Source of the DNA: Neobacillus nitrireducens
GTDB lineage: Bacteria > Bacillota > Bacilli > Bacillales > Cytobacillaceae
DNA: 64,000 bases
NCBI RefSeq assembly: GCF_030915405.1
Contig: NZ_CP133262.1
Coordinates: forward strand, 2,170,001-2,234,000
Direction: 5' to 3'
Below, piece by piece: positions 59,684 to 64,000 of the stretch. Within the stretch, counting starts at the first letter, position 1. Every line of letters starts with the position of its first letter. The position numbers and the translations under genes were made by a program. A model generated the notes under the pieces. That model ran no database searches. It was not told the origin of the DNA and worked only from the letters and a program-made list of their open reading frames with translations.

Positions 59684-61300
59684 TTATTTAAATTCAACTT
59701 TTGTCAGTGCTTCTGATCCAGTTGGGTGTGGTAAGTAATTTGTCACGTCTTTCCCTGCTGCTAACAGCGGAGTTGAGTGAACAAGTGGAACCCAAGGAGC
59801 ATCGTCATGGATGATTACTTGTGCTTCTTCATATAGTGCATTACGCTTTGCTTGATCGATTTCTGTTTGTGCCTTAATTAGGACGTCATGTAATTTGTCA
59901 TTGCTGTACTGGGAGTAGTTATTACTTCCAATGCTGTCCTTATCAAGCAATGTGTATAAGAAGTTATCAGGGTCACCATTATCCCCTGTCCAACCAAGCA
60001 TGAACATGTCAAATTCGCCTTTTGCTGCTTTGTCTAAGTAAGTAGCCCAGTCCACAGATTGGATTTTGGCTTTAACATTGATTTTGCTTAAGCTCTCTTG
60101 AATAACTTCGGCAACTTTTTGTGCTTCAGGCATATAAGGACGAGCTACAGGCATTGCCCATAGGTCAATTGCAAATCCTTTTTCATACCCAGCTTCTTTT
60201 AACAATGCTTTAGCTTTTTCTAAATCATATGGATACGGCTCAACTGCCTTATTATAGCCTTCGATGGAAGGCGGCATTGGATTGACAGCAGGAAGTGCTT
60301 TTCCACCATAAAATGCATCAATGATTGATTTTTTATCGACAGCATAGTTAATCGCTTGACGAACGAGTTTATTATCAAATGGTTTACGAGTGGTTGTTAA
60401 ACCGATGTAGCCAACGTTCATTGATGGACGTTCAATCACTTGGAGGTTAGCATTTGATTTAACAGTCGCCTCATCTGAATTATTTAATCCATCCATGACG
60501 TCAATCTCGCCGTTAGCAAGAGCGTTTAAACGTGCAGTATTTTCAGGAATTACACGGAAAATAACTTTATTTAACTTAGGTAAGCCTTTTTGCCAGTAGT
60601 CAGGGTTCTTTTCAAGCGTAATTGTATCGTTCTCTTTCCACTCAACAAATTTAAATGGACCTGTTCCAACTGGATTTTGTCTAAACTTGTCACCGTATTT
60701 TTTAACAGCCTCAGGGCTTGCAATACCAAACGGAGACATAGCCAGGTTCTTAAGGAACGGTGCCTGTGGACGTTTTAGCACAAATTGAACGGTATTTGCA
60801 TCTACTGCTTTAACTTCTTTAATTACGTGACCCTCATCCTTTTTATATCCACCAAACATAGTGTAATAAGGGAAGCTATCGGCATTACCATTCATCCAGC
60901 GGTCAAAGTTAAATACAACCGCATCAGCGTTAAAATCAGTACCATCATGGAATTTAACTCCTTGACGCAGGTGGAATGTGTAGGTTAAACCATCTGGAGT
61001 AACTTCCCACTTCTCAGCAAGTCCCGGATTAATAGTGGTATCCTGATCACCATATTGAAGCAATGTTTCATAAATGTTTTCTGTTACTTTGAATGCTTCA
61101 CCTTCAGTTGTTGTGATAGGATCTAAAGATGTAGAGTCTCCACCACGACCATATACGAGTGTATCTTTTTTTGATTCACTTCCAGCAGCAGGATCCTTCT
61201 TGCCTCCTGCTTCTTCATTCGTTTTACTGCTGCAGCCAACTAAAAACATACTGATGGCTAATAAAGCTATTAACAGCAGTTTAAAAGATCTCTTCTTCAT
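59684..61300 (-). CDS. Peptide ABC transporter substrate-binding lipoprotein (DppA/AppA-type)
   Basis: A 538-residue family 5 solute-binding protein. Lipoprotein signal peptide with lipobox LVGC (Cys about residue 23), then a short Lys/Gly linker. Signature regions GLAEKWEVTPDGLTYTFHLR, VKFHDGTDFNADAVVFNFDR and FMLGWTGDNGDPDNFLYTLL are close to DppA rather than OppA, so dipeptides or short peptides are likely cargo. ATG 61300 follows AAGGGGG ten bases away; the adjacent TTG adds one residue. Confidence 0.92.
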   Translation of the reverse strand: MKKRSFKLLLIALLAISMFLVGCSSKTNEEAGGKKDPAAGSESKKDTLVYGRGGDSTSLDPITTTEGEAFKVTENIYETLLQYGDQDTTINPGLAEKWEVTPDGLTYTFHLRQGVKFHDGTDFNADAVVFNFDRWMNGNADSFPYYTMFGGYKKDEGHVIKEVKAVDANTVQFVLKRPQAPFLKNLAMSPFGIASPEAVKKYGDKFRQNPVGTGPFKFVEWKENDTITLEKNPDYWQKGLPKLNKVIFRVIPENTARLNALANGEIDVMDGLNNSDEATVKSNANLQVIERPSMNVGYIGLTTTRKPFDNKLVRQAINYAVDKKSIIDAFYGGKALPAVNPMPPSIEGYNKAVEPYPYDLEKAKALLKEAGYEKGFAIDLWAMPVARPYMPEAQKVAEVIQESLSKINVKAKIQSVDWATYLDKAAKGEFDMFMLGWTGDNGDPDNFLYTLLDKDSIGSNNYSQYSNDKLHDVLIKAQTEIDQAKRNALYEEAQVIIHDDAPWVPLVHSTPLLAAGKDVTNYLPHPTGSEALTKVEFK

Positions 61301-61350
61301 CAATTTTTTGCCCCCTTATATTTTTGTTTTTTTATCATAGATGCTGCAAA

Positions 61351-62319
61351 TCACTTGTTATATAAGTGACATGCGACAAAATGACCGTTAAGATCTTGCT
61401 CCACTGGTCTAGTTTTTTTACAAATGTCCATCACTTGTGAGCAGCGTGTATGGAAGGCACAGCCAGAAGGAGGATTAGCAGGACTTGGAAGTTCCCCTTC
61501 TATTAAAATCGTTTCCCTCTTTATATCAGGATCTGGTATGGGTACAGCCGAAAGCAGCGCTTTTGTATATGGATGTTTCGGATTTTCATATAGATCTTCA
61601 CTTTCTGCTAACTCTATTAATCTTCCTAAATACATCACACCCACACGATCACTAATATGGCGGACTACACCTAAATCATGCGCGATAAATATGTATGTAA
61701 GTTGGAATTCCTTTTGAATATCCTTCATCAGGTTAAGAACCTGTGCCTGGATGGATACGTCCAGTGCTGACACAGGCTCGTCAGCAATGATTAATTTTGG
61801 CTTGGTCATTAACGCTTTCGCAATCCCAATCCGTTGACGCTGACCACCGCTAAATTGGTGCGGATATCGTTTGGCATGGTAACTGCTTAAGCCAACCACT
61901 TCCAGCATTTCTCTCACTTGCTTTTGGCGTTCCTCTTTTGTCCCAATTCCATGAACAATCAGTGGCTCTTCAAGAATCTGTTCGATAGAATGCCTTGGAT
62001 TAAGCGATGCATAGGGGTCTTGGAATACCATCTGAATATCTCGGCGCGTTTTTCTTAATTCAGATTTTGACATACTAGTAATCTCTTGATCTTCAAAAAC
62101 AATCCTGCCCTCACTTGCCTCAATCAATCGCATCAGGAGTCGGCCAGTGGTAGATTTACCGCAGCCGCTTTCACCAACTATGCCCAATGTTTCTCCTTTT
62201 CTAACATAAAAAGATACATCATCCACAGCTTTGACTTCGCCTTGTTTCCTTCCAAAAAGGCCGCCTGTAATCGGAAAGTACTTTTTTAACCCATTAACTT
62301 CAAGAAGTAACTCCGACAT
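61351..62319 (-). CDS. Peptide ABC transporter ATPase (DppF/AppF-type)
   Basis: A 322-residue ATPase: Walker A GESGCGKST, Q-loop MVFQDPYASLNPRHS, signature FSGGQRQRIGIAKAL, Walker B LIIADEPVSALD, H-loop AHDLGVV. The C-terminal oligopeptide-binding extension (LPSPANPPSGCAFHTRC and later CKKTRP) may bind an Fe-S cluster in this subfamily. ATG 62319 overlaps the end of the upstream ATPase gene by 20 bp, so they are translationally coupled. Confidence 0.93.
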   Translation of the reverse strand: MSELLLEVNGLKKYFPITGGLFGRKQGEVKAVDDVSFYVRKGETLGIVGESGCGKSTTGRLLMRLIEASEGRIVFEDQEITSMSKSELRKTRRDIQMVFQDPYASLNPRHSIEQILEEPLIVHGIGTKEERQKQVREMLEVVGLSSYHAKRYPHQFSGGQRQRIGIAKALMTKPKLIIADEPVSALDVSIQAQVLNLMKDIQKEFQLTYIFIAHDLGVVRHISDRVGVMYLGRLIELAESEDLYENPKHPYTKALLSAVPIPDPDIKRETILIEGELPSPANPPSGCAFHTRCSQVMDICKKTRPVEQDLNGHFVACHLYNK

Positions 62320-63313
62320 GGCTGGCACTTCCCTTCTTCAATGTATGTAGGAAACAACGCACTTCATGTCCGTCTTTTTCCATTTTAAATAAATCTGGTG
62401 TTTCTTCCTGGCACTCCGCGAAGACCTCTGTGCACCTGGCGGCGAATCGGCAGCCCTTATGAATCGACCCTGGAGTTGGAACTGTGCCTGGAATACTATA
62501 AAGCCGGTCTTTTTTCCCTCTTAAATCAGGAACGGATTTTAATAGGCCCTTTGTATAGGGATGCTGAGGATTTTTGAGTATCGTTCTTACATCACCCTGC
62601 TCTACGATTTGCCCCGAATACATGACGATTACACGTTCACATATTTCCGCGACAACTCCTAAATCATGGGTAATGAGAATGATCGTTGTATTTGTCTTTT
62701 TATTTAAATCCTTCATTAAGGCAAGAATTTGTGCTTGGATGGTAACGTCAAGTGCGGTTGTTGGCTCGTCTGCAATCAGCACCCTAGGATTGCACGCCAT
62801 TGCCATGGCAATCATTACCCGTTGTCTCATACCGCCAGAAAGCTGGTGTGGATTTTCTTTTAGGATTCCTTCTGCTCTTGGAATCCCAACCAGTTTTAAT
62901 AATTCGATACTGCGTACAATTGCCTCTCGCTTTGAAAGGTCTGTATGTAGTCGGATTGCTTCCATTAACTGATTTCCAATCGTAAACAGTGGATTCAATG
63001 ATGTCATTGGCTCTTGAAATATCATTGAAATTTGATTACCTCGGATTTTCCGCCACTCTTTTTCAGAAAGATTTTTCAGGTCTTTTCCCTCAAAAATAAT
63101 TTCGCCATTCTCAATTTTTCCTGGTGGAGAAGGAATCAGCCCCATGGTCGCTAACGAGGTGACGCTTTTACCACTCCCCGATTCACCGACAATCCCTAGA
63201 ATCTCTCCGTCCTTTAATTCGAAACTGATGCCATCAACTGCAGGTACAAGTTTTTTCCCTGTTTGAAATGATACCTTTAAGTCTTTTATGCGAAGAATAG
63301 GATTCTTTTCCAC
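62300..63313 (-). CDS. Peptide ABC transporter ATPase (DppD/AppD-type)
   Basis: A 337-residue ATPase heading the operon: Walker A GESGSGKSV, Q-loop MIFQEPMTSLNPLFT, signature LSGGMRQRVMIAMAM, Walker B VLIADEPTTALD, H-loop THDLGVV, and a C-terminal Cys-containing tail (GCRFAARC). GTG 63313 follows TAGGTG. Order D-F-A-B-C matches the B. subtilis app operon as I know it. The 350-bp upstream spacer holds no gene; I could not assign a promoter or a CodY/TnrA site by eye. Confidence 0.93.
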   Translation of the reverse strand: MEKNPILRIKDLKVSFQTGKKLVPAVDGISFELKDGEILGIVGESGSGKSVTSLATMGLIPSPPGKIENGEIIFEGKDLKNLSEKEWRKIRGNQISMIFQEPMTSLNPLFTIGNQLMEAIRLHTDLSKREAIVRSIELLKLVGIPRAEGILKENPHQLSGGMRQRVMIAMAMACNPRVLIADEPTTALDVTIQAQILALMKDLNKKTNTTIILITHDLGVVAEICERVIVMYSGQIVEQGDVRTILKNPQHPYTKGLLKSVPDLRGKKDRLYSIPGTVPTPGSIHKGCRFAARCTEVFAECQEETPDLFKMEKDGHEVRCFLHTLKKGSASHVGVTS

Positions 63314-63553
63314 ACTTACACCTACCTGTACACGGATTAATTTATGTATTCCCTTTAATCAGAAATATAATAATATAGTAAATTTTAAAATTATTATGAC
63401 ATATATTACTTTAGTGGTATCACCCAAATTTGTCAATTACGTGAAAAAAGTTCAAAATTTCCCAGTAGTACTTAGCCGCGTTAATGTAATAAGGTGTTTT
63501 TTATAATGAGTAAAGCAACTTTATTCTTTAAATATTAAAATAATAAAACAATA
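63314..63553. other. Gene-free AT-rich spacer upstream of the peptide transporter
   Basis: About 240 bp of AT-rich DNA with no supported gene. It should hold the operon promoter and operators, but no near-consensus site stands out. Confidence 0.6.
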
Positions 63554-63588
63554 TAAAAAAACCTGTAAGACTATCGCAGCCTTACAGG
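63554..63588 (-). terminator. Terminator after the TipAS-domain gene
   Basis: Minus strand CCTGTAAG, loop of 11, CTTACAGG, then seven T. Confidence 0.85.
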
Positions 63589-63663
63589 GAATCTCAATAT
63601 TTATATGTTTTTTTATATTCATTTTTGCACTCATAGATTTATCTCTAGTTCCTATTAAAAAAA

Positions 63664-64000
63664 TTAATTCTTCATCCCAGTATAAATTTGAATGGCATCC
63701 CTTAAAAACGCAGCAGTACCAGGCTGTTCCTTGTCATAATAAGCAGTAAATCGTTCATCATCCACATACATTTGCGCAAGACCTGCATGTGCTTCCTTAC
63801 TATATTCATTCCAATAATAGCTTAACCATCGCTTATGGAGGTCCGCAGCCTTTTGTGCTAAATCCCCTGCTGGGTCCCCAGTTTTATAGGCCTCCGCCAA
63901 AGTTTCTATGACCTGTTCGGCTAGCTTAGTAACCTCGTCATATTGCGCTTGTGTCATATTTTGTAGTTTGGCATTTGACTTGTTAACTGTTTCTTCCCCG
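63664..64000 (-). CDS. TipAS-domain protein, probable MerR-family regulator (partial, C-terminal)
   Basis: The frame is open from the right edge (GEETVNKSNAKLQNM precedes MTQAQYDEV), so the internal ATG at 63957 is not the start. Visible residues form the helical TipAS antibiotic-recognition domain: TYKTGDPAGDLAQKAADLHK-like pattern, LAQMYVDDERFTAYYD and PGTAAFLRDAIQIY. In Mta and TipA this follows an N-terminal MerR HTH and dimer helix that activates multidrug-efflux genes when a ligand is trapped. The HTH lies outside the window, so the MerR assignment is inferred. Confidence 0.85.
   Translation of the reverse strand, partial: GEETVNKSNAKLQNMTQAQYDEVTKLAEQVIETLAEAYKTGDPAGDLAQKAADLHKRWLSYYWNEYSKEAHAGLAQMYVDDERFTAYYDKEQPGTAAFLRDAIQIYTGMKN

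Overview
The window looks like part of a low-GC, spore-forming Bacillaceae chromosome. Two small acid-soluble spore proteins (SspE and SspK types) are present. Gene order from about 9.8 to 34.6 kb closely follows the Bacillus subtilis ygxA-ygzB-perR-ygaF-gsaB-ygaE-ygaD-ygaC-ygaB-sspE-fabL-yfhS-mutY-yfhP-yfhJ-sspK-yfhH-recX-yfhF-yfhE-yfhD block. B. subtilis names below rest on remembered synteny and protein likeness, not on a search.

Layout. (1) 0-2.3 kb: a CoA-transferase / acyl-CoA dehydrogenase pair and a DUF3870 gene. (2) 2.6-9.85 kb: a complete rRNA operon on the minus strand with two strong promoters, 16S-Ile-Ala-23S-5S and then 16 tRNAs in trnD-like order. A dispersed Bacillus-type repeat lies between 23S and 5S, and a 5' fragment of initiator tRNA lies between tRNA-Val and tRNA-fMet. 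(3) 9.85-34.7 kb: the conserved yga/yfh block, with insertions (cobalamin adenosyltransferase, a two-TM channel, a DUF990-type ABC exporter, a glutamate synthase large subunit, an SDR). mutY is frameshifted, and yfhE seems to need a -1 shift at A_AAA_AAG. (4) 34.7-37.7 kb: a DnaA-box-like cluster, then two glycosyltransferases, one fused to a LamG-like domain. (5) 37.8-52 kb: a SAM-riboswitch-controlled homoserine dehydrogenase and a full arginine cluster, argC-J-B-D-carA-carB-argF-argG-argH. (6) 52-55 kb: a decayed CdaR/PucR-type regulator abutting a stand-alone TnpB-related gene with a structured 3' flank. (7) 55.4-64 kb: a DUF4395 membrane protein, aroD, aroK, a five-gene Dpp/App-type peptide ABC importer (order D-F-A-B-C), and the 3' end of a TipAS-domain (Mta/TipA-like) regulator.

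Much of the window is housekeeping and nitrogen metabolism: GOGAT makes glutamate, the arg cluster consumes it, and the peptide importer brings in amino nitrogen. PerR carries its own PER box. CcpA-type cre sites lie upstream of gltB and argC. The least explained parts are the TnpB-related locus, the yfhE slippery site, the hairpin between the gltB Shine-Dalgarno and its start, the DnaA-box cluster, and several short repeats. No CRISPR array, prophage or complete transposon was seen.
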